This document shows positions 8,687-15,352 of a stretch of 64,000 bases of DNA, one piece after another. The position numbers and the translations under genes are program-made. Position 1 is the stretch's first letter, and each line of letters begins with the position of its first letter. The stretch is taken from NCBI GenBank assembly GCA_035624215.1, contig DASPRY010000053.1, positions 19,772-83,771 of the forward strand. Reading direction: 5' to 3'. Origin of the DNA: JAFAGX01 sp035624215 (GTDB lineage Bacteria > Acidobacteriota > Terriglobia > Terriglobales > Acidobacteriaceae). The notes beneath the pieces were generated by a model. The model did no database searches, was not told the DNA's origin, and worked only from the letters and a program-made list of their open reading frames with translations.

Positions 8687-9235
8687 TTATTTCGTTTTGC
8701 CAACAGGGCGTGCCAGTGGTGGGATCGGTTTCTGCTGTTCCGAATATTTAATCAGCAGGTCAAGGCGTTTGGTTCTGGTCTCTTCTTTCTTCGCGCTAAT
8801 TACCCAGTAAGTGCTTGTTCTCCTGTACCAGGGCGGCTGGTTTTGGAAAAAATTCCAGGCTCGCGGGTTGCGGCGAAATTCTTGTTCCTGCGCGACCTCA
8901 AGCGTTGCCAATTTTCTTTGTGCATAGGAATAGACGGCCGAATTTTCATCCGTACGTTTTTCGAACGCATTCAGCCCGGCAGGGCTCATCAGCCGCTGCG
9001 CAAGAAGCTCTTTTGCGCGCGCTATGTTCACTGCGCTCCAGGTGCTGCGGGGCTTGCGCGGGGTGAATCGGATCACGTAGCTGAAGGCGTCATAGCCTCT
9101 GCGTATGCCATCAATCCAACCGAAGCATAGAGCCTGATCTACAGCTTCTGGCCATGTGATGCTCGGTTTTCCCGAATTTCTCTTGTAGAACCCTACCCAC
9201 AATTCCTGAGTTGTGTGTGATGCTTTTGCAACCAT
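8687..9235 (-). CDS. YdeI/OmpD-associated family protein, N-terminus lost by frameshift
   Basis: The readable 182-residue frame carries the family core ELWVGFYKRNSGKPSITWPE, ALCFGWIDGIRRG, IRFTPRKPRSTWSAVNI, and the C-terminal PPWYRRTSTYWVISAKKEET. These proteins are small, cytoplasmic and poorly understood. The residues before ELWVGF do not match the family. Instead the expected N-terminus (TPAKFRAWLQKHH) lies in another frame immediately upstream (9212-9275), so the apparent ATG at 9235 is probably internal. The original start would be the ATG at 9275, overlapping the pqqE stop as TGATG, making this the last gene of the pqq operon. Sequencing error and real decay cannot be told apart here. 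Confidence 0.75.
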   Translation of the reverse strand: MVAKASHTTQELWVGFYKRNSGKPSITWPEAVDQALCFGWIDGIRRGYDAFSYVIRFTPRKPRSTWSAVNIARAKELLAQRLMSPAGLNAFEKRTDENSAVYSYAQRKLATLEVAQEQEFRRNPRAWNFFQNQPPWYRRTSTYWVISAKKEETRTKRLDLLIKYSEQQKPIPPLARPVGKTK

Positions 9236-9275
9236 GCGCGAAATTTAGCGGGAGTGGCAAAAATCGAGGTTTCAT
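9212..9275 (-). pseudogene. Out-of-frame N-terminal segment of the YdeI-like gene
   Basis: From the ATG at 9275 the first codons read M-K-P-R-F. A one-base gain in the T5 run (plus-strand A5 at 9259-9263) would continue as F-ATPAKFRAWLQKHHT, which matches the family N-terminus. A second one-base gain in the ACACACAA stretch (about 9212-9218) would then join it to TTQELWVGFYK. Two single-base deletions within about 50 bp therefore explain the split. Both lie in homopolymer or dinucleotide runs, where sequencing errors and natural slippage are both likely. Confidence 0.6.
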
Positions 9276-10414
9276 CAGTGGGGATTTGGCCGGTAAATCC
9301 AGCGGTCGGAAGCGGAAGAAGGCGCGGGGATGTCGTTCGCATTCACGCGCGCCACGATTCTCTCTACCAGTTTGTGATCGGGAGCCAGCGAGCACACCGG
9401 ATCAGTTACCGCCGCCTTGCCCGTCAATAACAGTGCCTGGCAGCGACATCCCCCAAAATCGTCAGTACGGCGGTCACAACTGCGACAAGGCTCGGGCATC
9501 CAGGCATCGCCACGAAATTTGAGGAATGCGGGCGATTCGTTCCAGATCCATTCCATGGAATGCGCGCGGACGTTGTCGAACTCCAGGCCCGGAATCACAG
9601 CCGCGGCGTGGCAGGGAAGCGCCCGGCCTGCGGGATCAATGAGCATCAGGCGGCGTCCCCATCCTCCCATGCAGGCCTTGGGATAGCGAGCGTAATAGTC
9701 GGAAGCGACGTAGTCGATGCGCATACGGCCGCTGAGGCGCGCTTCAGCCGCATCAACAAGTTTTTGCGCGGATTCCAATTGTCGCATTGTCGGAAGCAGA
9801 TTCTCCAAGTTGCGCAACGCCCAGCCGTAATACTGAACGTTGGCAATCTCGACCCGATCAGGGGCGAGTTCTTCAACCATGGAGATAATTTCGTCAAGGT
9901 GATCGAGGTTCTGGCGGTGTACCACGACATTGACCGTAAATGCCAGTTTGAATTTGCGAATGAGACGCGCAAGCTGGAGTTTGCGAGCATGGCTCGGCGC
10001 GCCCGCAATTTCGTCCGCCAACTCTTCCCGCGAGCCTTGAAAGCTGAGCTGAATGTGTTCCAGGCCCTCGTCGACCAAGGCCGCCAGCCGTTGTTCCGAG
10101 AGTCCGATCCCGGAGGTAATCAGGTTCACGTAAAGGCCGGCGGTTCGAGCGGCCCCGGTCAGCTCCGTAAGATCGGAACGCGCTAATGGTTCGCCACCTG
10201 TGAAGTGGGCGTGCAAGGCGCCTAGTTGCCCGAGTTCCTCGAAAACTCGTACCCATTCGTCTGTCGAAAGCTCCGAAGCGGCATTCTGCATTTCGAGCGG
10301 ATTGGAGCAATACACGCAATGCAGGGGGCAGCGATGAGTAAGTTCTGCGATTAAAGCTAAAGGACCAGTGGGCATCAGAATTCCGAGCGCGTGCTCAAAT
10401 CGTCTCCTCCGCAC
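9275..10414 (-). CDS. pqqE: PqqE, PQQ-precursor radical SAM enzyme
   Basis: PqqE forms the first C-C crosslink between Glu and Tyr of the PqqA peptide. The radical SAM motif is C29-PLH-C33-VY-C36. FTGGEPLARSD follows, and the C-terminal SPASM-type cluster ligands are visible in KACMGGWG, LPCHAA and PEPCRSCDRRTDDFGGCRC. The listed start is GTG (10414), 39 bp after pqqD. An ATG at 10375 (MPTGPLALIAELTHRCP) is an equally good start and closer to family alignments. The operon order is pqqC-pqqD-pqqE. The stop codon overlaps the start of the broken YdeI-like gene (TGATG). Confidence 0.95.
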   Translation of the reverse strand: MRRRRFEHALGILMPTGPLALIAELTHRCPLHCVYCSNPLEMQNAASELSTDEWVRVFEELGQLGALHAHFTGGEPLARSDLTELTGAARTAGLYVNLITSGIGLSEQRLAALVDEGLEHIQLSFQGSREELADEIAGAPSHARKLQLARLIRKFKLAFTVNVVVHRQNLDHLDEIISMVEELAPDRVEIANVQYYGWALRNLENLLPTMRQLESAQKLVDAAEARLSGRMRIDYVASDYYARYPKACMGGWGRRLMLIDPAGRALPCHAAAVIPGLEFDNVRAHSMEWIWNESPAFLKFRGDAWMPEPCRSCDRRTDDFGGCRCQALLLTGKAAVTDPVCSLAPDHKLVERIVARVNANDIPAPSSASDRWIYRPNPH

Positions 10415-10453
10415 GAATACGTTCGTTTACTGGAGGGCATGCAGGGGGAGAAT

Positions 10454-10732
10454 TTAAAAATCCACAATGCGCTTTTTGTACAGTTGTTGGAGGAATGTCG
10501 CAACCTCCTGATGAATGCGGACAGGGTCAGCTGTGGTGTAGGTATTTTGCATCTCCTCCACAATCTGCTGAACCGTGCGGCGGCCGTCGCAATACTCGAG
10601 AATAGCCCGCCCAGTGCCTTGCAAGCGGATGGCGCCTTCTGGAAAAAGCAGCATTCGCTCCGGACCGCTTGCTTCTGCCCACCGACAGCCCACGGCCAGC
10701 CGCGGCTGGCTGGAGTTTTCAATTGTTGCCAC
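10454..10732 (-). CDS. pqqD: PqqD, peptide chaperone for PQQ biosynthesis
   Basis: A 92-residue PqqD taken from a GTG at 10732, overlapping the pqqC end by 14 bp. This gives V-ATIENSSQPRLAVGCRWAE, then LLFPEGAIRLQGTGRAILE, CDGRRTVQQIVEEM and a C-terminal FLQQLYKKRIVDF. That is the normal winged-helix PqqD layout and length (about 90), whereas the longer upstream reading is only the pqqC coding region in another frame. PqqD binds the PqqA peptide and presents it to PqqE. The overlap suggests translational coupling to pqqC. Confidence 0.92.
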   Translation of the reverse strand: MATIENSSQPRLAVGCRWAEASGPERMLLFPEGAIRLQGTGRAILEYCDGRRTVQQIVEEMQNTYTTADPVRIHQEVATFLQQLYKKRIVDF

Positions 10733-11492
10733 GCCGGGCCTCCTGGGCAGGAACAAAAGCTCCCGGTGGCGGCCACCCTGGTTCGACATAAGCGAAGTGA
10801 AGCGCATCGAGTTGGGCCCAGAGTATGTCGCACTTCCGCCGCAGGGCAGCGATCGCCGCTTCTTGTTCCTGGCGAGTGCAGGCATGCTCCGCAACCCACT
10901 TGAAAGCGAACGCCGCGTCTTCAGGAGCCTGGGTCAGCCGCGCAGTGAAATAATCGAGTCCGCCTGAGAGCCAGGGGTAGTGTTTTCGCAGCGCATCCAT
11001 TCGCAGGGCGATCAGGTCGCGTGAGAAGAGTTCGGTCAGCGAAGAAGCCACAGCTTCGAGAAAGGTGCGGTTCCTTACCAGATCCAGGTACGCGTCCACT
11101 GCATAGCGAGTTGCCGGCAGCACCCCTTGCCCGCTTTGAACGATTTCGCGCGATAAACCGGTAGCTTGGCCAAGCTTAAGCCAACGCTCGATTCCACCGT
11201 CAACATCCGCTCCACCATCATGGTCGACGATCCGCTTGCGCCAGGCAACGCGAAAATTCCGGTCCTCGCTGCGCGACAGGATGATGGCGTCCTTAATCGG
11301 AATCCGGCTCTGATAGTAATAGCGGTTCAGGGCCCAGGCCTGCAGTTGGCCCCGGCTAAGCCGGCCCTCGTGCATCATCAAATGAAACGGGTGCTTATGA
11401 TGGTAGCGTTCCCTCCCGACTTCCTCTAGCCGGGAACGCAATTCCTCCTGCGTAAGCAGTTGCTCCTGATTAGCTGACTCCCGAGTAGACAT
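10719..11492 (-). CDS. pqqC: PqqC, pyrroloquinoline-quinone synthase
   Basis: A cofactor-free oxidase that performs the final ring closure and eight-electron oxidation to PQQ. Typical segments are GRERYHHKHPFHLMMHEGRL, LQAWALNRYYYQSRIPIKDA, WRKRIVDHDG, the LTELFSRDLIALRMDALRKH helix and LDYFTARLTQAPEDAAFAF with catalytic-site residues. The chosen start is ATG 11492 (MSTRESANQEQL); a TTG three codons upstream (11501) is also possible. It heads the pqqC-pqqD-pqqE operon. No pqqA-like peptide with Glu-x3-Tyr was found on the minus strand up to 11826, and no pqqB is in the window. Confidence 0.95.
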   Translation of the reverse strand: MSTRESANQEQLLTQEELRSRLEEVGRERYHHKHPFHLMMHEGRLSRGQLQAWALNRYYYQSRIPIKDAIILSRSEDRNFRVAWRKRIVDHDGGADVDGGIERWLKLGQATGLSREIVQSGQGVLPATRYAVDAYLDLVRNRTFLEAVASSLTELFSRDLIALRMDALRKHYPWLSGGLDYFTARLTQAPEDAAFAFKWVAEHACTRQEQEAAIAALRRKCDILWAQLDALHFAYVEPGWPPPGAFVPAQEARRGNN

Positions 11493-11654
11493 GATTCTCA
11501 ATGACTCCGGGTTCCTTTCTGCTTGCTCAAAGGGCGACTAGCCCCATAGTCTTCCCGTATCTAGTAAATCACCGGGTGGTGAGAATTTCCAGCAACTTGG
11601 AACAATCATTAGGGTTGAGAATAGCTAAGAAGCCAACAAGAAGGTTAGGCCACT

Positions 11655-11825
11655 ATGAATGCGTGCACTCCTGTGGTTCTGGATGATCGATCGCGGTTCG
11701 AGAGTAAGCAACACATCCCCTTGGGCGTGAGCCGCGGGCTGTGGAATGTTGTGGTCGTCTGGATACCAATTTCCTCAGTGATGTGGGCAGGAATCATCTA
11801 CGCGGCATGGTGGTTGTTCCGCTAA
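11655..11825 (+). CDS. Putative 56-residue single-pass membrane protein
   Basis: An ATG at 11655, preceded by AAGAAGG (11638-11644, spacing 10), opens a 56-codon frame ending in TAA. The first 28 residues are polar (MNACTPVVLDDRSRFESKQH). The rest is strongly hydrophobic (LWNVVVVWIPISSVMWAG and on to WWLFR), consistent with one transmembrane helix and a basic C-terminus. It is divergent from pqqC. Its 3' end overlaps the tail of the opposite-strand hypothetical gene by 51 bp. I do not recognise a family, and the call rests on the binding site and hydrophobic pattern alone. Confidence 0.4.
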   Translation: MNACTPVVLDDRSRFESKQHIPLGVSRGLWNVVVVWIPISSVMWAGIIYAAWWLFR

Positions 11826-12194
11826 TCCGGGCTGCTGTCGCTCCCGAATTTCCTCGATGCGCGAAGTAATAATCGGCGTGCTGTAATCCGGATGACAGAA
11901 TTCCAGATGCATGCCTCGTCCGATGTAGCGCTGTTTCAGCATACTTCCACCCCAGGTCGATCCAGAAATTGCCACTTGCACAGGCTCGGGACAAAACTCG
12001 GGATGACCCGAAAGCAGCGCCTCACTTCCACCCAGCAGAACCGCAGTGTAGCGATGGTTTTGCGTGTCAATCTGCAGGACGGTTGCCGGTGGTAGAGCAC
12101 TGAGCAAAACTCCACCCTCGATTTCCGATTGCATGATATTGCGATTGACGTCATCGCTCAGGTTGGGATGCGGCATAAACATCAGATTGGGCAT
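11775..12194 (-). CDS. Conserved hypothetical protein
   Basis: A protein of about 139 residues from ATG 12194 (MPNLMFMPHPNLSDDVNR); a GTG four codons upstream is possible. The central part, TAVLLGGSEALLSGHPEFCP followed by GSTWGGSMLKQRYIGRGMHL and EFCHPDYSTPIITSRIEEI, looks like a folded beta-rich domain and seems familiar from acidobacterial hypotheticals. The last 20 or so residues look unstructured. No signal peptide or membrane segment. No function can be assigned. It stands alone between the putative small membrane ORF and a promoter-sized gap. Confidence 0.65.
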   Translation of the reverse strand: MPNLMFMPHPNLSDDVNRNIMQSEIEGGVLLSALPPATVLQIDTQNHRYTAVLLGGSEALLSGHPEFCPEPVQVAISGSTWGGSMLKQRYIGRGMHLEFCHPDYSTPIITSRIEEIRERQQPGLAEQPPCRVDDSCPHH

Positions 12195-12561
12195 GGAGTT
12201 TATCACAGTTAGATTGCCACAGTATCCGGAAGGTTACCAAAATGTTTGCCGGCTGGGGGTAACCGTGGTAACCAAGTATTTTCCGAGATGGGACAGCAAA
12301 GCGCTACCGACCCAGCTCCCGACCCGAAGCTACGGTAGCGCTGCTCCTTCTAAGTAAAACTTGTTCAGAATCTAGCCGATAGCCCGCAATTCCTCTAGTG
12401 CCCAGTGAGATACGGCCAAGATCGCATCACGCCAAGACCGAGAGTATTGGCTGACTTCTCCATTCTGCCCGAGCATCACAACTGCTTGTAATCGTTATCA
12501 CATCGGCGTGGTCAAGGGGGCGTTATTGTGGTTGTGGTCGCTCGGCTTGTGAGGAGGCTCT
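12195..12561. other. Intergenic region with 10-bp inverted repeat
   Basis: This gap of about 360 bp has no supported gene. At 12300-12309 and 12333-12342 a perfect 10-bp inverted pair (AGCGCTACCG / CGGTAGCGCT) encloses 23 nt, giving a stable hairpin without a following T-run. GGTTACCAAAATG and GTAACCGTGGTAACC boxes lie just upstream (about 12232-12274). A GAGGAGG ribosome binding site (12551-12557) precedes the next ATG. The role of the hairpin is unknown. Confidence 0.4.
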
Positions 12562-13128
12562 ATGGCACCGGTATTCGATGTCCTTCTCGTGCTGGTTATC
12601 GCGCTGGCGGTGCTGGGTGTGGCATATGCGGTTCACCGGTTGGTGCTGGGAGGAGCCCAAGTGCGCAAGCTTTCCGGGAAAATGTTGGTAACCTGCCCTG
12701 AAACTCATAAAACTGTGGCAGTGAAGGTTGCCACCGGGCGAGCCGCATTGGCAGCAATTGCTGGAAAAGAACATGTCGAGTTGAACAATTGTTCGCGCTG
12801 GCCGGAGCGGCAAGATTGCGACCAGGCCTGTTTGGGTGAGCTCCTCGCCGATCCTGAAAAGCACTCGGTTTGGGCGATTGCTTCGAAGTGGTATCAGGGG
12901 AAAACCTGCTTCTATTGTGGGCGGCCGATCTCCGAGTTAAGCCATCTGGATCACAGCCCGGGTTTGATCAGTTTTGATGGGAAAATTATCGAATGGGACA
13001 AGCTGCGGGCGGAAGAGCTTCCCGAGCAATTAGCCTCCGCGCGCCCGGTCTGCTGGAATTGCACGGTCACCGAAGCTTTTCGCAAAGAGCATCCGGAGCT
13101 CGTGATAAATCGTCCCTGGAAGCATTAA
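12562..13128 (+). CDS. Membrane-anchored cysteine-rich hypothetical protein
   Basis: A 188-residue protein with an N-terminal transmembrane helix (VFDVLLVLVIALAVLGVAYA) and a soluble part rich in paired cysteines. These are CPETHK, then CSRWPERQDCDQAC (near residues 77-90), CFYCGRPI (about 117-120) and CWNC (about 161-164). The spacing suggests one or two metal sites, zinc or Fe-S, or possibly a haem or redox role. A strong GAGGAGG site precedes the ATG. I recognise it only as a probable conserved acidobacterial protein; no function is claimed. Convergent with lysS. Confidence 0.7.
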   Translation: MAPVFDVLLVLVIALAVLGVAYAVHRLVLGGAQVRKLSGKMLVTCPETHKTVAVKVATGRAALAAIAGKEHVELNNCSRWPERQDCDQACLGELLADPEKHSVWAIASKWYQGKTCFYCGRPISELSHLDHSPGLISFDGKIIEWDKLRAEELPEQLASARPVCWNCTVTEAFRKEHPELVINRPWKH

Positions 13129-13135
13129 CCCTTTG

Positions 13136-13225
13136 TTGATGTCATTCTTACCGAAGCGAAGAATCCATACTTTCAGAGAGTAAATGCGTAGATCCTTCAT
13201 TCGCCTCAAGGCCATTCAGGATGAC
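13136..13225. repeat. Decayed inverted-repeat element between convergent genes
   Basis: The gap between the cysteine-rich protein and lysS begins GATGTCATTCTTACCGAAGC followed by GAAGAATCC. It ends, in inverted orientation, with GATCCTTCATTCGCCTCAAG followed by CATTCAGGATGACAGC. The two halves resemble the outward arms of the GTCAT(C/T)CTGAGCGAAGCGAAGGATC-type hairpins that are dispersed in acidobacterial intergenic regions. Mismatches suggest an old copy. Placed between two convergent stops, it may work as a bidirectional terminator; that role is inferred. Confidence 0.5.
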
Positions 13226-14772
13226 AGCTCTTGAGCCTTCTCAGCGGTCTCAGATCCCTTCTCGGGCCGAAGCTGCGGAAACAAAATCACATCGCGAATT
13301 GTTTGTGAACCGGTGAACAACATCGCCAGGCGGTCCACCCCTACGCCTACGCCGCCGGCCGGAGGCATTCCGTACGACAGTGCGCGGATATAGTCGAGAT
13401 CCATCTGATGAGCTTCTTCGTCGCCGCGCTCGCGTTCTTTGAGCTGCTGCTCGAAACGCTGGCGCTGGTCTTCCGGATCATTAAGCTCACTAAAGCCGTT
13501 GGCAATTTCCATAGCTCCGACGATGATTTCCCAGCGTTCCGTCCATTCCGCCTCGTCTGGTTTCTGCTTTGAGAGCGGCGAAACGGCAGTGGGGAACTCG
13601 TAAATAATCGTAGGTTGGACCAAATGTTCTTCGGCGGCGGCCTCAAACAGGCTAGCAATGGTTTTTCCCGTCGGCTCGTTTGGATCATAGGCCACATGCG
13701 CATGTCCGGAGTTGAAGCGCTGCGCCAAGGCTTTTACGGAATCGTGACTGGCGAAATCCGACATCTCTGGCTTGCTGCCGGCTTGTTCCGGCCAGTAATG
13801 AATGATTGCCTCCCTCATCGTCATACGCCGCCAATTCGACTCTGCCCAGTCGATTTCGTGTTCACCCCATTTTGACTTCATCCCACCAATCACGTCTTTA
13901 GCAGCTTGAATGATTAATTGCTGCGTCAAGTCCATGACTCCGCGATAATCGGTGTATGCCTGGTAAAACTCCAGCATGGTGAATTCGGGATTCCAGCGCC
14001 ATCCCAGGCCCTCGTTGCGGAAGTTGCGATTGATTTCGTAAACGCGATCGAATCCCCCAACCGTAAGCCGCTTCAGATAAAGCTCTGGCGCAATCCTCAG
14101 ATACAAATCCATGTCAAGCGTGTTGTGGTGGGTGACGAACGGCCGCGCCACGGCCCCGCCGGGAATCGGCTGCATCATCGGAGTTTCGACTTCGATGAAA
14201 CCCTTAGCGTCGAGAAACCGGCGCATCGATTGCACCAACTTGCTGCGCTTGAGAAAAACCTCGCGCACCTCGGGGTTCATAATCAAATCCACGTAGCGCT
14301 GGCGGTAGCGCAGTTCGACATCGGTCAGACCGTGCCATTTTTCCGGCAAAGGCAAAAGATCTTTCGACAAGAACGTGATCTCTTCGACGTGCACCGTGAG
14401 TTCACCGGTGCGGGTGCGGAACAAGTATCCGCTGACCCCAATGTGATCGCCCAAATCGAGCAGCTTGTACAAATCAAATGCTTTCTCTCCGACCGCGTCC
14501 TTTTTGACATAAATCTGCATCCTCCGTCCGCCTTGCTGCAGATGTGCGAAACCGGCCTTGCCCATCAGACGGATGGCCATGATTCGACCAGCTACGCGCA
14601 CATTGACGCGAGACTGCTCCAGATCGTCGTGGGATTTCGCCTGATATTGGGCCAGAACTTCTGGAATGGTGTGAGTGAAATCAAATTTGGTCGGATAAGC
14701 CCTCTGCCCGAGGGCTTCGATCTGCTTCAGCTTCTCGCGCCGTTGCTCGTAGATTTTTTCGTCGAGTGCCAA
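13216..14772 (-). CDS. lysS: Lysyl-tRNA synthetase, class II
   Basis: A 518-residue class II lysyl-tRNA synthetase that charges tRNA-Lys in the cytoplasm. The N-terminal OB-fold anticodon-binding domain spans roughly residues 55-165 (VNVRVAGRIMAIRLMGKAGF, DHIGVSGYLFRTRTGELTVH). The catalytic domain shows motif 2 (FDRVYEINRNFRNEGLGWRW) and motif 3 (GVGVDRLAMLFTGSQTIRDV). Length and order match bacterial LysS. The start is a TTG with LALDEKIYEQRREKL following; no better ATG aligns. Divergent from nuoA, with about 112 bp shared upstream. Confidence 0.97.
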   Translation of the reverse strand: MALDEKIYEQRREKLKQIEALGQRAYPTKFDFTHTIPEVLAQYQAKSHDDLEQSRVNVRVAGRIMAIRLMGKAGFAHLQQGGRRMQIYVKKDAVGEKAFDLYKLLDLGDHIGVSGYLFRTRTGELTVHVEEITFLSKDLLPLPEKWHGLTDVELRYRQRYVDLIMNPEVREVFLKRSKLVQSMRRFLDAKGFIEVETPMMQPIPGGAVARPFVTHHNTLDMDLYLRIAPELYLKRLTVGGFDRVYEINRNFRNEGLGWRWNPEFTMLEFYQAYTDYRGVMDLTQQLIIQAAKDVIGGMKSKWGEHEIDWAESNWRRMTMREAIIHYWPEQAGSKPEMSDFASHDSVKALAQRFNSGHAHVAYDPNEPTGKTIASLFEAAAEEHLVQPTIIYEFPTAVSPLSKQKPDEAEWTERWEIIVGAMEIANGFSELNDPEDQRQRFEQQLKERERGDEEAHQMDLDYIRALSYGMPPAGGVGVGVDRLAMLFTGSQTIRDVILFPQLRPEKGSETAEKAQELSS

Positions 14773-14884
14773 GGAGTGCCTTTTGCCGCGTGATGATGAA
14801 AGGCGATTATAAACAAGTGCCGTCCTTGAAGGCCCTTATCCACCGGGTTAGTATTATGTGTCTATTACAGATGAGGAAGGTTCA

Positions 14885-15241
14885 ATGCCGCAGAACTATG
14901 TCCCCATTTTTCTGTTCGTGGCAATTGTTGGAGTTCTAATACCGGTTACTTTAATCGCGGCGAAGCTGGTGCGCCCGGAGAATCCGAACCGGACAAAGCT
15001 GATGCCATACGAGTGTGGCATTGATCCGATTGGACGGTCACGCGGCCGGTACACCGTGCGCTATTACATCGTGGCCATACTATTTGTGGTCTTCGACGTT
15101 GAAACGATTTTTCTGTTTCCCTGGGCAGTGAAGTTCAAAGCGCTGGGTGTCTTTGGGCTTATCGAGATGCTTATATTCCTAGTCATCCTGATCGTCGGCT
15201 ACATCTGGATCTGGAAAAAAGGTGCGCTGGACTGGGTGTAA
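14885..15241 (+). CDS. nuoA: NADH-quinone oxidoreductase subunit A, solitary
   Basis: A 118-residue membrane subunit of respiratory complex I. It has three transmembrane helices, and the conserved cytoplasmic loop LMPYECGIDPIGRSRGRYTV followed by RYYIVAILFVVFDVETIFLF is diagnostic of NuoA/NdhC. The chosen start is ATG 14885 with a GAGGAAGG site 4-8 nt upstream; a GTG nine codons earlier would lack a good site. nuoA normally leads a nuoA-N operon. Here the next gene is convergent and no other nuo gene is in the window, so it is either an isolated copy or the only local piece of a dispersed complex. Confidence 0.93.
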   Translation: MPQNYVPIFLFVAIVGVLIPVTLIAAKLVRPENPNRTKLMPYECGIDPIGRSRGRYTVRYYIVAILFVVFDVETIFLFPWAVKFKALGVFGLIEMLIFLVILIVGYIWIWKKGALDWV

Positions 15242-15352
15242 ACAGCAGGCATTAACACTCGGCACTTAGCATTTAGCCAGGAACGATCCCTTATAACTAA
15301 TAAGAAATCCCAGCTGGGTTGCACCACTTTTGTGGCCAGCGCACTCCGCTGC

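Noticed and set aside
11538..11609. 23-residue minus-strand peptide upstream of pqqC considered as pqqA
   Set aside because: Length fits, but it lacks the obligatory Glu-x3-Tyr of PqqA and has no good ribosome binding site.
13918..14793. 291-residue open frame opposite lysS
   Set aside because: Antisense shadow of a strongly conserved gene in GC-rich codon usage; no family resemblance.
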